NCBI GenBank assembly: GCA_942492125.1
Contig: CALODM010000009.1
Location: 186,001-250,000, forward strand
Reading direction: 5' to 3'
DNA length: 64,000 nucleotides
From: BCD1 sp942492125
GTDB taxonomy: Bacteria; Bacteroidota; Bacteroidia; Chitinophagales; Saprospiraceae
The translations under genes were made by a program, and so were the position numbers. This document shows positions 26,020 to 35,753 of the stretch, piece by piece. The notes under the pieces were generated by a model, which was given only the letters and a program-made list of their open reading frames with translations, made no database searches and had not been told where the DNA came from. The stretch's first letter is position 1; the number at the start of each line of letters is the position of its first letter.

Positions 26020-26430
26020 ATGTATCCAGAACAATTGACAATACCAATGGCTAAGGAGCTTACGGATAATGGGTTTATTGGCCTTAAATCTGTAGAAGAA
26101 GTTGATGAGCTGATAGCCCAGGAAGGCACTACCCTGGTGGTAGTAAACAGCGTATGCGGATGTGCAGCTGCTAATGCGCGTCCCGGAGCCCTGTTGGCCT
26201 CAAGACACAGTAAAAATCCGGACAGATTTGCTACTGTTTTTGCAGGAGTTGACCGGGAAGCTACAGCAAGAGCCCGGGAGCACATGTTGCCTTATCCTCC
26301 TTCTTCACCTTCCATCGCATTATTCAAGGACGGAAAATTGGTGCATATGCTGGAAAGACATCACATCGAGGGCAGAATGGCGGAAATGATCGCCGAAAAC
26401 CTCAAAATGGCTTTCGATAAGTATTGCTAG
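26020..26430 (+). CDS. Bacilliredoxin (BrxA/BrxB, YphP/YqiW family)
   Basis: The 136-residue thioredoxin-fold protein carries the CGC active site in VVNSVCGCAAANARPGAL, plus TVFAGVDREATARAREHMLPYPPSSPS and a closing ERHHIEGR segment, all diagnostic of the DUF1094 family. In Firmicutes bacilliredoxins remove bacillithiol from oxidised proteins; Bacteroidota members are thought to act similarly. The ATG at 26020 matches homologues better than the in-frame ATG at 25990. Confidence 0.92.
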   Translation: MYPEQLTIPMAKELTDNGFIGLKSVEEVDELIAQEGTTLVVVNSVCGCAAANARPGALLASRHSKNPDRFATVFAGVDREATARAREHMLPYPPSSPSIALFKDGKLVHMLERHHIEGRMAEMIAENLKMAFDKYC

Positions 26431-26450
26431 TCTTTGCTTTGAAGAAAACA

Positions 26451-26491
26451 AAAGGTGTTCCCGCAATTAGACAATTCGCAGGAACACCTTT
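26451..26491. terminator. Bidirectional terminator
   Basis: An 11-bp perfect stem (AAAGGTGTTCC / GGAACACCTTT) followed by T residues separates the convergent bacilliredoxin and surface-protein genes. Confidence 0.75.
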
Positions 26492-28474
26492 TTACATTTT
26501 ATACCTAATGAAAAAACGATAGACGTTGTGCCATCTTGAATCTATCTCCGATATAAATGAATAGACTACGGGGATTTCGTCATGATATCTGTTAAAAGAA
26601 GCGCCCAGCGCAAAACCTCTTTTCCTTGAAGCGCCCACCAAAACCTGGATTCCTCCCCCGTATCTTATCGGTCCGTATCTTTCAGCTTGTTGCAGGTCAG
26701 GGTTGAAAATGCTAAATTCTTCAATGCCCTGAGCGGGACCTCCCGGAAATATCCGGTGGCCGGTGAGCAACGCTCCGGCTTCAACTCCAACGCCTATTCT
26801 CAGGAATGGCAGTACGTCTACCTGTGGAATCAAACTGACCGTTAAATGCCTGAAACGATAGTTGAATTCGGCAGTAGCCTCCGCGAAAGCATACCTTTCC
26901 ACTGAATACCGGATGGAGGCATCCAGGCTGATCCGTTTTTGGGGTAACAAAGCAGAGGTACCAATACCAATAAATTTGTTGTCAAAAGAAAAATCAGGAG
27001 CAGGGATCGACCAATCAGCCAATGCCTGTGGTTGCTGAACCCCCACTTCAAAAGTCAGGCGCGATGATCTTCTCAATCGTATACGTGATTTTTTGGTTTT
27101 CACCGGATCATTGGTGTCGAAATAAATATTGGCCTGAGTAACTACTTTTTTCGCTTTTCTCGGTTTGGGTTTTATTTTAAACTCGACATATCCCCGGGAT
27201 TCTGATTTGCGGACGTTGGCCTCTCCTGTTCCGCCAAGACTGATATTTTGCAGGAAAAAAACAAGGCTGTCTTCAAATACCTGGTGACGAAAGAGATTGT
27301 TGCCTTCCAAGATATCATTGTTTTTCCCGACACCAACACGGACGATTTCAACGGTTGAAGTATCCAGAGTGCCGGGAAGGTTGACGACGATCTTGATATC
27401 AGAAGCCGCCCCGTCCCCATCATTTTGAAAATTTACCCGATAAAATAAATGATCCTTTTTCTTAAAAGGCATTTCGAATGCCCGGTCCATCCTTCCGTAA
27501 TAGTTTTTGGAAAGGATGTTATTGGGGTCATGAGAGGAAACCAGCTCGAGTTCTGTTTCATATTCGTCAATAATACTTCCATTGGGATGCTCAAATTGCA
27601 TCAGGACAGGCGTACTTAGCGAAGTATCTGTTTTGGTTTCATTGGTTTTGAGAATAACAAAAATATGGTGTTCCGCTCCCGGAGCCAGGTTGCTGATCTC
27701 CCAGGTCTCCCGGCTGGCGTATTCTGCTTTGGGCAGATCATTGTTCTGGAATGTGCCAAAGGTGGAGGTTGAAAAAACGAGGTGATCATCATTGCTGGCA
27801 ATGGCTGTAGTGAAAATGTCTGTCATACCTACGTCAGAGGAATAATACAATTCGTCATGGTATGTTTTGGGTATTTCCGGAAGGGTAAAACAATCGGGGC
27901 AGCTTTTGTAATCATTATAAAGCAGCTTTAATTTTCCATTGAGTGGTTGGTCACCTGTGTTCCTGTAGGAAAGAATGGCTACAAAGTCTTCTCCGGCTTT
28001 TGGAGAGCGGTTGGTTTGAAAATAAACGCTGTTCTTTTCCCCGGCATTTTTGTTTTTTCGGTTAAAGGACGAATAGTGACCGGTAGAAGGGGCGCGATTA
28101 GCATAGGCGTTCACCGGCACCTTTGTTTTTTTTCTTCGCCGTTTTTTCTTTTCCGGGTCCTGATCGTCATCGGTATAGGTGTAAGTCAAAAAGCATTCTG
28201 CCTCAAAAGCTTCCGCTTGTATGCGTTCGTAAATGTGAACGGGGGTTTCTTCAAAGCTGTAGTGGCCATCTCCAAATACCCACAGATATTGGACCTCAGG
28301 TTTTTCTACGGCTCCCGGAATTGGCATTAGCTCCGGAAGATTGTCCATTTGGAATTGAATCTTGTTGTCGTAACCATTGACTTTTGTGGTGGTGATATAT
28401 GGATCACTGTCCGCCTGGCTATAGGCAATATTGACCGTTAAAATTAGGGTTAAAAGGTGAAGTGTGATTCTCAT
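26492..28474 (-). CDS. Secreted PKD/DUF7619-type protein with C-terminal barrel
   Basis: The preferred start is ATG 28474, giving a signal peptide (MRITLHLLTLILTVNIAYSQ) and about 660 residues; the frame from 28555 adds a non-family segment. A PKD-like domain comes first (VQYLWVFGDGHYSFEETPVHIY), then a long beta-rich region with the conserved-repeat ending (LFYRVNFQNDGDGAA ... NIYFDTNDPV), then a barrel of about 180 residues with strands like RFRHLTVSLIPQVDVLPFLRIGVGVEAGALL. Likely an outer-membrane-associated adhesin or scaffold. Function unknown. Confidence 0.7.
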   Translation of the reverse strand: MRITLHLLTLILTVNIAYSQADSDPYITTTKVNGYDNKIQFQMDNLPELMPIPGAVEKPEVQYLWVFGDGHYSFEETPVHIYERIQAEAFEAECFLTYTYTDDDQDPEKKKRRRKKTKVPVNAYANRAPSTGHYSSFNRKNKNAGEKNSVYFQTNRSPKAGEDFVAILSYRNTGDQPLNGKLKLLYNDYKSCPDCFTLPEIPKTYHDELYYSSDVGMTDIFTTAIASNDDHLVFSTSTFGTFQNNDLPKAEYASRETWEISNLAPGAEHHIFVILKTNETKTDTSLSTPVLMQFEHPNGSIIDEYETELELVSSHDPNNILSKNYYGRMDRAFEMPFKKKDHLFYRVNFQNDGDGAASDIKIVVNLPGTLDTSTVEIVRVGVGKNNDILEGNNLFRHQVFEDSLVFFLQNISLGGTGEANVRKSESRGYVEFKIKPKPRKAKKVVTQANIYFDTNDPVKTKKSRIRLRRSSRLTFEVGVQQPQALADWSIPAPDFSFDNKFIGIGTSALLPQKRISLDASIRYSVERYAFAEATAEFNYRFRHLTVSLIPQVDVLPFLRIGVGVEAGALLTGHRIFPGGPAQGIEEFSIFNPDLQQAERYGPIRYGGGIQVLVGASRKRGFALGASFNRYHDEIPVVYSFISEIDSRWHNVYRFFIRYKM

Positions 28475-28628
28475 GGTAGTTTGTTTATCCCTAAAAATAT
28501 AAAGAATACAATGGTAAATCAACCGAAACGAGTTGGTGTTACCCTTGAAGTCCATTTAAAATCCCCCCAACCAGGTTAGTTCGAAGGCCAGAAGCAAAGT
28601 GAAAAACGAATAATCACAACCATTATTT

Positions 28629-29928
28629 TCACCACTTACTGCTTACCCCCGTCAAAGCATAAAACCACCTCAACTGGAATAACCCCAAAACCGAACATCC
28701 AAAACTGAAACATTGAACACCTAGTAAAGGGTCATTTTTTAAAAATCCTATGTAAAAGGCCATGATCGAAATGATAAAAAAACCGATCTCAAACAGCACA
28801 TTCTGACCGATTTTATTTTTGATGTCCACCATGGCAGAGAATGGACCTTTGAGAAACGTAATGAACGAAAAAGGCATCAGCCAGCGGACGAATACCCCTG
28901 TAGTTTCCCAGTTGTCACCCAGAATGAAAGTAAATATTTGAGGCGCAAATAAAGCGATGACCAGGCAAGGGACCACTGCCAGAAAAAACAGGAACTTCAG
29001 GTTGTCTTTAAATAACTTTTTCAAACTCCCCTGGTGCTCCCTGTCGAGAGCGGCACCCTGTTGAAAAAATACTTGTCCGAATGCGGCACTTACCATCCCG
29101 AGAGGCTTTGACAAAAGCATGAAAGCCATACTGTAAAAACCGGCCATATCCATCGAGAACCATGCAGTGAGCAGCAAAATAGGTATTTGTTTGAACCCCG
29201 TATTCAACAAGCCTTCCGGCGTAGAGTATTTTGGAAAATTCCGGTATCTGCCGGCAAGTGATTTCAGTTCCTGCCTTTTCGTTTCCGGGATAATATTTTT
29301 AACAGATTTCCAGGAAGGGAACAGAAACACCAAAGACTCCATAAGCCAGCCAATCACTTTACCGATGATCAAACCTGTAGCTGACCAGCCGATCAACCCG
29401 AAAACAATCCCAAGTCCTCCTGTCGTAAAGCTGCCGGCTATACGCCCGTAGCTGAGCCATTTGTACTGTTTTTTTCGATTGGCCAGATAAGAGGTTGTTT
29501 TGGTCAGATCGTACAGAAAAATTCCGGCAGGGATCAGGAAAAAGATATAACCGGAGTCGATTTTGGTCAACGCCTGGATGTTAGGTGAATTATTTATAAG
29601 GGGAACAATGAATAAGGCCAATAAGCAAAAAATAAAGGAAATAATGGTTGCCAGTAAAAATACCTTTAAAGCATCTTTTCCTTTTTCGGGCAGGAGTATG
29701 GCGAGTTCATACCTGAATGTAGCGACAATCGATAAAATACCTGTTACGGCAAGGAAGGAACCATACAAGCCAAAATCTCCGGGCGTAAAAAATCCGGCTG
29801 AGCACAGGGGTGATCAGCAATAGAAATGCCTGAGCGACAACTGATCCGGAGATCAGGGTGAAAGCATTTCGGTAATAATTTGACCTTAATAGTCTGGAAA
29901 CAGTTTGTTTTATACTTTTAAAGTACAT
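28629..29928 (-). CDS. Wzx-like oligosaccharide flippase, one frameshift
   Basis: The polytopic membrane protein (about 433 residues, 12 helices) belongs to the polysaccharide biosynthesis / MOP flippase family, which turns lipid-linked sugars across the inner membrane. The N-terminus (MYFKSIKQTVSRLLRSNYYRNAFTL ... LLITPVLSRIF) is in one frame and the rest (TPGDFGLYGSFLAVTGILSIVATFRYE ...) in the next. The A6 run at 29787-29792 needs one base fewer to join them. The frame is otherwise clean, so a sequencing error or slippage at the homopolymer is likely. The partner glycosyltransferase at 33.8 kb is not adjacent. Confidence 0.85.
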
Positions 29929-29945
29929 ATGCTGCCCAAAGTAAT

Positions 29946-29953
29946 TACTTTTG
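29946..29953 (+). promoter_or_regulatory. Candidate -7 box before the M16 protease gene
   Basis: TACTTTTG fits TAnnTTTG in the 114-base gap between the divergent flippase and protease genes, 89 bases before the ATG. Confidence 0.35.
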
Positions 29954-30042
29954 CCGAAATTTGTTTTTTCTATTATAGAAATGAAACAGAATTTTAAAAT
30001 TTCTGTTTACTACACACATAAATTGCATTAAAACAAGCCCAA

Positions 30043-32901
30043 ATGGTAATAAATTCAAATGCGGAAACGATTTGTGAGACCTTTCCCAACGATCCTTTTG
30101 AGGTAAGTCGTTACACGCTTCCCAATGGATTGAAGTTATTTCTCAGTGTGAATAAAGAGGAGCCGCGGATTTTTACAAACATCGCCTTTCGGGCAGGATC
30201 GAAATATGATCCGGCAGATACGACTGGTTTAGCGCATTATATGGAGCATATGCTTTTTAAAGGCACTGCTCAAATCGGTGCTTTGGACTGGGAGCAGGAA
30301 AAGGCCATGCTGCAAAAACTGTCTGACCTCTACGAAACTTACCGATCTACAGTATCAGAGTCTGAGCGGCTGTCCATTTATAAAGAAATTGACCAGCTCT
30401 CCTATGAGGCTGCCAAACTTGTTGCTCCCAACGAATACGATAAACTCGTCAGTGCATTGGGCGCCAATCATACCAATGCCTATACCTGGGTGGAACAAAC
30501 GGTTTATGTAAATGATATTCCATCCAATGAGCTGGAGCGTTGGATGATGTTGGAATCTGAGCGTTTTAAAGTCCTTGCCCTCCGGCTGTTCCATACGGAG
30601 TTGGAAACCGTTTACGAAGAATTCAATATCGGACAGGACAACGATACCCGCCAGGCAGGAAACGCCATGCGGTCCCTGTTGTTTCCCAACCATCCATACG
30701 GAACACAAACAACCATTGGGAAAGCGGAGCACCTCCGTAATCCTTCCATGAAAAACATTCAGTCCTTTTTTGAGACCTATTATGTGGCAAACAATATGGC
30801 CATTGTTATGGCCGGAGATTTTGATCCCGACGAAGTCGTGAAATTGGCGGAAAAGTACTTTGGTGCTGAACCTGCGAAGGAAATACCGCCTTTTAAATTT
30901 GAGCCGCAGCCGGAATCTATCTCCCCTGTTAAGAAAGAAATTTTTGGAAAAGAAAGTGCCTATCTCGAAATTGCCTGGAGACTGGGTAGCAGTCAGACTG
31001 ATGATCCTTTTATGATCTCAATATTGACAGGTTTGCTCTACAACAACCAGGCGGGCTTGATGGATATTAACCTCAACCAGGCTCAGAAAGTACTTGACTC
31101 AGAATCCTGGGCGTGGTTTTATGAAGATTTTAGTGTGCTTGGTCTTTATGGCCAACCGAGGGAAGGTCAGTCCCTGGAAGACGTAGAAGCCTTATTGCTG
31201 GCAGAGGTAGAAAAAATCAAAAACGGTGAATTTGAGGATTGGTTGCTGGAAGCCGTTATAAAAGATCTTAAACTCAATGAAACCAAATCCTTTGAAAACA
31301 ATGCTCACCGTGTGGGCCTGATGACCAATCTGTTTATTCTCAATGTGGATTGGGCAAGGTTCCAGAAGCGGTTTGACTATTTTGAAGGTCTGACAAAAGA
31401 AAAAATCGTCAAATTTGCCCGGCAGCACCTTAAGGGTAACCATGCCGTTGTATACAAAAGGCAGGGCGAGTCTCCCGATATTATAAAGGTCGATAAACCA
31501 CCGATCACTCCTGTGGAGTTGAACAGGCATGCCATATCCAGTTTTGGCCAGAAATTTCTGGAGCAGCAAACACCTCCTTTAAATGCTGTTTTTGCAGACT
31601 TTAAAACTTCCATCACAAGCAAGCCATTGTCCAATGGTATCATTTTCGACTATGTTCACAATAATAACAATGGCCTGTTCAGGATAGACTATATATTTGA
31701 AATGGGCAAGCAGGCCAATCTGGACCTGGGAATTGCGATGGACTTATTGCTGTACCTGGGCACAGACAAATATTCCCCTCAGGAAATCAAAAAGGAATTC
31801 TTCCGCCTGGGTTTGAGTTTTGAAACCTATTGTCACACGGACCGGTCTTACCTGTCTTTGATGGGGCTGGATGAATCTTTGGAAGAAGGCATGAAATTAA
31901 TGGAACATATTATTCAGCATGCGATTCCGGACCAGGAGGCTTTGGATAATGTGATTGCAGATATCCTCCTGAAAAGGGAAAACGACAAACAGGACAGGGG
32001 AGTCATTTTGCGTAGTGGCTTACTCAATTACGCCAAGTATGGCCCCGACAATCCTTTCACAATGCGTCATTCAGCCGAAGCATTAAAAGCACTAAAAGCT
32101 GAAGACCTGACCGAACTTGTAAAATCATTGCCGGGAATAGATCATTGTTTATACTATTATGGGCCAAGATCCTTTAGTGAGGCTGCAGAACTTGTCAGCC
32201 AATTACACCATTTGCCGGAAGATATAAAACCTTGCCCGGTTAACAGATCATTCCAGGAACTGGATACGGAAAATGTCGTTTACTTCCTGAATTTTCCAAT
32301 TGTACAAACGGATGTAATGTTGCTTTCCAGGGGAACCCCTCATTTTAACCTGGAAGAATACCTTATGCGTGAGCTGTACAATGAATATTTCGGATACGGC
32401 TTGTCTTCCATTGTTTTCCAGGAGATCAGAGAATCCAAAGCCCTGGCTTATTCAACTTACGCCTATTACGGAGCGCCTAAAAAGAAGGATCGGCCACATT
32501 ACTTATCTGCTTATGTAGGAACACAACCGGATAAACTCAGGGATGCTATTCCAGCCATGAAAGCGATCATTGAAGATATGCCCCTTGTAGATGCACAGAT
32601 CGAACAGGCGCGTCATTCCATCCACAAACGCCTTGAAACCGATCGCATTGCTCCTTCCAGGATGTACTGGGAATACCGCTCTGCCAAGGATCTGGGCTAT
32701 GACAGGGACCTCTTTGAAGATATTTACAATAAGATGAAAACAGTTACAAAGCAAGATCTGGCCGATTTTCATGAAAAATATATCAAGGGAAGAAAATACG
32801 CCCTCGTCGTGTTGGGAGACAAGGAAAGGATTGACCTCGATTACCTTTCTGAATACGGGGAAGTGCGTGAACTGACCATGAAGGATATCTTTGGCTATTG
32901 A
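30043..32901 (+). CDS. M16 zinc metallopeptidase (insulinase family), two-unit
   Basis: The 952-residue protein holds two tandem M16 units, each of two domains. The first carries the inverted zinc motif HxxEH in LAHYMEHMLFKGT and the third ligand glutamate in ETVYEEFNIG. The second unit (from about 500) lacks the motif but has the substrate-binding R/Y-type segment near RESKALAYSTYAYYG. There is no clear signal peptide. Family members form a clamshell and degrade small peptides. The stop overlaps the next gene's ATG (TGATG), implying translational coupling. Confidence 0.93.
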   Translation: MVINSNAETICETFPNDPFEVSRYTLPNGLKLFLSVNKEEPRIFTNIAFRAGSKYDPADTTGLAHYMEHMLFKGTAQIGALDWEQEKAMLQKLSDLYETYRSTVSESERLSIYKEIDQLSYEAAKLVAPNEYDKLVSALGANHTNAYTWVEQTVYVNDIPSNELERWMMLESERFKVLALRLFHTELETVYEEFNIGQDNDTRQAGNAMRSLLFPNHPYGTQTTIGKAEHLRNPSMKNIQSFFETYYVANNMAIVMAGDFDPDEVVKLAEKYFGAEPAKEIPPFKFEPQPESISPVKKEIFGKESAYLEIAWRLGSSQTDDPFMISILTGLLYNNQAGLMDINLNQAQKVLDSESWAWFYEDFSVLGLYGQPREGQSLEDVEALLLAEVEKIKNGEFEDWLLEAVIKDLKLNETKSFENNAHRVGLMTNLFILNVDWARFQKRFDYFEGLTKEKIVKFARQHLKGNHAVVYKRQGESPDIIKVDKPPITPVELNRHAISSFGQKFLEQQTPPLNAVFADFKTSITSKPLSNGIIFDYVHNNNNGLFRIDYIFEMGKQANLDLGIAMDLLLYLGTDKYSPQEIKKEFFRLGLSFETYCHTDRSYLSLMGLDESLEEGMKLMEHIIQHAIPDQEALDNVIADILLKRENDKQDRGVILRSGLLNYAKYGPDNPFTMRHSAEALKALKAEDLTELVKSLPGIDHCLYYYGPRSFSEAAELVSQLHHLPEDIKPCPVNRSFQELDTENVVYFLNFPIVQTDVMLLSRGTPHFNLEEYLMRELYNEYFGYGLSSIVFQEIRESKALAYSTYAYYGAPKKKDRPHYLSAYVGTQPDKLRDAIPAMKAIIEDMPLVDAQIEQARHSIHKRLETDRIAPSRMYWEYRSAKDLGYDRDLFEDIYNKMKTVTKQDLADFHEKYIKGRKYALVVLGDKERIDLDYLSEYGEVRELTMKDIFGY

Positions 32902-33845
32902 TGAATAAACTCAATGCGGCAGCCACGCCGGTTCAGGAACTAAATTCAAAATTTCTTTCAGAAAAGGGTATTCGCCTTTTTTTGAAACGGGAGGATCTTT
33001 TGTTTGAAAAAGCGGCTCCTGATTTCAATGGCAATAAGTGGCGAAAAATGAAGTATAATCTTCTCGCTGCCCGGGAGCAGGGAAAAGATACATTACTGAC
33101 TTTCGGCGGTGCCTATTCCAATCACATTGCGGCAACCGCTGCAGCAGCAAAACTCCTGGAGTTTAAAAGTATCGGTATCATCCGTGGAGAGCGTCCTGCA
33201 AATTTGAATCCAACACTGAAAAGAGTCCTGGACCAAGGTATGGAACTGGAGTTTATTACAAGATCTGCTTACAGGAAAAAAAACGATCCACAATTCATTC
33301 GGCAACTTCAGGATAAATTCGGCGACTTTTACCTGCTTCCGGAAGGAGGAACCAATAAACTTGCCCTGAAAGGTTGTGCAGAGATCGTTCGGGAATTAGC
33401 GGAGGATTTCCCGGAGAAGCTCCCTGATTTTATCTGTTGTGCGTGTGGCACAGGGGGGACTTTTGCCGGAATTGTCTCGGGCATAAACAACCGGACAAAA
33501 GCTATCGGGTATTCCGCCCTAAAGGGAAATTTCCACACAGCAGAAGTTGCCGATCTTTTGGATGGTTACACAGGTAAAAAATATGCTGGTTGGGAAATCA
33601 ACAACGATTATCATTTTGGTGGTTTCGCTAAATACACGCCCCCGTTGGTTGATTTTATCAATCAATTCAAAAAGGACTTTAACATACAGCTGGAACCTTT
33701 GTACACCGGCAAAATGCTGTTCGGGATCTTTGATCAGATTACCCAAGAAACCTTTGAAGCAGGCAGCTCTATCCTGGCAGTACATACCGGAGGTTTACAG
33801 GGTATTGCCGGATTCAATGAACGTTTTGGAGATCTGCTGATCTGA
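32901..33845 (+). CDS. ACC deaminase / D-cysteine desulfhydrase family PLP enzyme
   Basis: The 314-residue fold-type II PLP enzyme shows the Schiff-base lysine in FNGNKWRKMKYNL, the substrate segment TFGGAYSNHIAATAAAA and the phosphate-binding loop CCACGTGGTFAGI. Relatives either open aminocyclopropane carboxylate or split D-cysteine to pyruvate, sulfide and ammonia; in non-plant-associated bacteria the latter is more likely. ATG 32901 overlaps the protease stop; a TTG one codon earlier is less likely. Confidence 0.88.
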   Translation: MNKLNAAATPVQELNSKFLSEKGIRLFLKREDLLFEKAAPDFNGNKWRKMKYNLLAAREQGKDTLLTFGGAYSNHIAATAAAAKLLEFKSIGIIRGERPANLNPTLKRVLDQGMELEFITRSAYRKKNDPQFIRQLQDKFGDFYLLPEGGTNKLALKGCAEIVRELAEDFPEKLPDFICCACGTGGTFAGIVSGINNRTKAIGYSALKGNFHTAEVADLLDGYTGKKYAGWEINNDYHFGGFAKYTPPLVDFINQFKKDFNIQLEPLYTGKMLFGIFDQITQETFEAGSSILAVHTGGLQGIAGFNERFGDLLI

Positions 33846-33846
33846 T

Positions 33847-34980
33847 CTATCGTACCTTTCTCCCTTTCCATAAGTGTTTCTTTCGTAATATGGCCCCTAA
33901 CCCTGTCAAAAAAATATAGAACGTGTGCATCCATTCTGCAACTGGAAAAACATTCATCAATTCAGGCCTTCCGAAAAAATGGCTGGCTCTTTTTTTTTTT
34001 TTTTCAGGAAAAAATAATCGGTAAGATATTTGGTTGTGATCGAGCCCAGTAAAAGAAAGGGACAGAAATATCGCCCAAAGGACAAGCGGAATACCGAGAA
34101 TAGTAAGGGCACAATAAAGAAATACAAAAGACTGCGTCAAAACCAAACGGATCTGTTCATACGCTCCGGTCTTGGAAGCCCACCGGATACGCTGTTGAAG
34201 CAAAGAACCCCAGGTAGTCATGGCACGGGAATACACGGTGGCTTCCCGGTTTTTGACAAATCCGATATCATCGGGATATTTATCAACCACTTTCTGCATA
34301 AAAAGCATATCATCTCCAGAGGCTAACTCATCGATACCGGAGAAACCTTCCAATTCGTGAAAAATATCCCTCGGGTAGGCCAGATTGGCCCCATTGCTCA
34401 TCCACCCGAATTTTCCGTGTATGCCTGCTCCGGTGAGCAACATCATCCCCATGTAATCCAATGACTGGAACTTCTCCAGTAAACCCTTTTCCTGGTGAAA
34501 ATTAACCGGCGCAGCAATAAACCTGGGGCGTTTTGTTTCGTAATAGGAACCCAAAAACCGGAGCCAGTTCTCCGGAACGGTACAGTCGGCATCCGTAGTT
34601 ACGATGAGTTCGCCTTTTGCATATTTTATGCCTGTATTCAAGGCAGCTTTTTTACCCTGGCCATCGGATTGGATGTGTGTAATTTTAAGCTTTCCGGGGT
34701 CAACCTGTTTTTCAATAAAACGATTAATGATATCGGATGTTCCGTCTTCAGAGTGGTCATCCACCACAATTACTTCGAAAAGACTGAATGGATAATGCTG
34801 GCTCGAAACGGATTCTAGGCAGGTTTCAATATTGACCATTTCATTCCTGGCCGGAATGATTATGCTGACCGAAGTTTTTGGTGACCATTGTGCAGGAACA
34901 GACCATGCAGGAAGCGCGTTCCAGGATTGGAGGTAACTGTAAATGAGCACGACATAGCCAATAATTAACGCCAGGCTCAT
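33847..34980 (-). CDS. Membrane family 2 glycosyltransferase with 15-A tract and local frame excursion
   Basis: A 377-residue GT-A enzyme: N-terminal membrane helix, SIIIPARNEMVNIETCLESV nucleotide-binding start, VVDDHSEDGTSD, the DxD motif TTDADC, the acceptor aspartate region ASGDDMLFM and the RIRWASK motif seen in processive enzymes, then C-terminal helices. Between 34004 and about 34055 the in-frame residues (DHNQISYRLFFPE) look wrong, while the +1 frame gives the family-like TTKYLTDYFFLKK. The frame returns at the 15-A run (33990-34004). Two compensating indels are therefore likely. Possible role: polysaccharide synthesis. Confidence 0.85.
   Translation of the reverse strand: MSLALIIGYVVLIYSYLQSWNALPAWSVPAQWSPKTSVSIIIPARNEMVNIETCLESVSSQHYPFSLFEVIVVDDHSEDGTSDIINRFIEKQVDPGKLKITHIQSDGQGKKAALNTGIKYAKGELIVTTDADCTVPENWLRFLGSYYETKRPRFIAAPVNFHQEKGLLEKFQSLDYMGMMLLTGAGIHGKFGWMSNGANLAYPRDIFHELEGFSGIDELASGDDMLFMQKVVDKYPDDIGFVKNREATVYSRAMTTWGSLLQQRIRWASKTGAYEQIRLVLTQSFVFLYCALTILGIPLVLWAIFLSLSFTGLDHNQISYRLFFPEKKKKRASHFFGRPELMNVFPVAEWMHTFYIFLTGLGAILRKKHLWKGRKVR
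33990..34004 (-). repeat. 15-base poly-A tract inside the glycosyltransferase gene
   Basis: Fifteen T on the plus strand (A on the coding strand) encode a lysine run. Tracts of this length slip easily in replication and sequencing, and the frame of the upstream codons suggests the count is off by one relative to the family. Confidence 0.8.
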
Positions 34981-35201
34981 GCCGGAATAAAAACCAGATA
35001 AAAAAAGTTGGTCATGTATTTCGGTGTTCAGGCAATCTTATCAGTACCCGTTGACAATACCGGTTTGCATTTTTATGATCTTTTGAATTACGAATGAACT
35101 ATTTTTATGGGGAAATCAGGAGATCCTAAAAAGAAAACCATTTTTATCAAAAGAGCTCTTCGTAATCACTTTTACGCGTTTCTTTTTGCTTGGGTTCAAT
35201 T

Positions 35202-35606
35202 TCAGTAATTCCAGCGGTTTTCTTCCGGCAACTCTTCGTATTCAATAAATTCCCCATCACGTTGCTTCTGAACCTCCTTTTCCACTTGTTTAATCTTGCG
35301 CTTAAACAGGGCCTTGCCAAAAAGGAAAATACTGACAAAAGGATAAAACAGAGCAGAGAAAACAATAGCACCAATACCTGCTCCTGTATTTTTTCTGGTA
35401 AGGCGTCCAAGCCATTTAAAATATCCTGTGATCACCTTATAATCAATGATGGCTGCCGGGATCAACAATAATAAAGCCCATTTATGCAAAATGGAAATGA
35501 TAAAACCTGCCACAAAATAAATGCCGATCAAGGCTACTACCATCACTAACCCCATCCCAAGGATTGAGTTGCTACTCGGTCCGAATTCATTTCTTCTTTG
35601 TGTCAT
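35202..35606 (-). CDS. Small membrane protein, unknown family
   Basis: The 134-residue protein has about four hydrophobic segments (residues about 17-38, 42-60 and 70-100) and a basic, acidic tail (KRKIKQVEKEVQKQRDGEFIEYEELPEE). I do not recognise the family. The end may be frameshifted: one A fewer near 35215 would extend the tail to EIEPKQKETRKSDYEELF, which looks more like real coding sequence. Confidence 0.6.
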   Translation of the reverse strand: MTQRRNEFGPSSNSILGMGLVMVVALIGIYFVAGFIISILHKWALLLLIPAAIIDYKVITGYFKWLGRLTRKNTGAGIGAIVFSALFYPFVSIFLFGKALFKRKIKQVEKEVQKQRDGEFIEYEELPEENRWNY

Positions 35607-35753
35607 AATTCTAAATTTCTGCTTTTCTTAATCTCAGCCTAAATTTAATCAATTTGTTGTGAAGATTGAACTTATGTTAGACAAGTATGGCTTGTTTTTT
35701 GACAGTAATATTAAATAAGTCTTTCCCATTTTGAAAAAATTTTTAAAAAAGTG

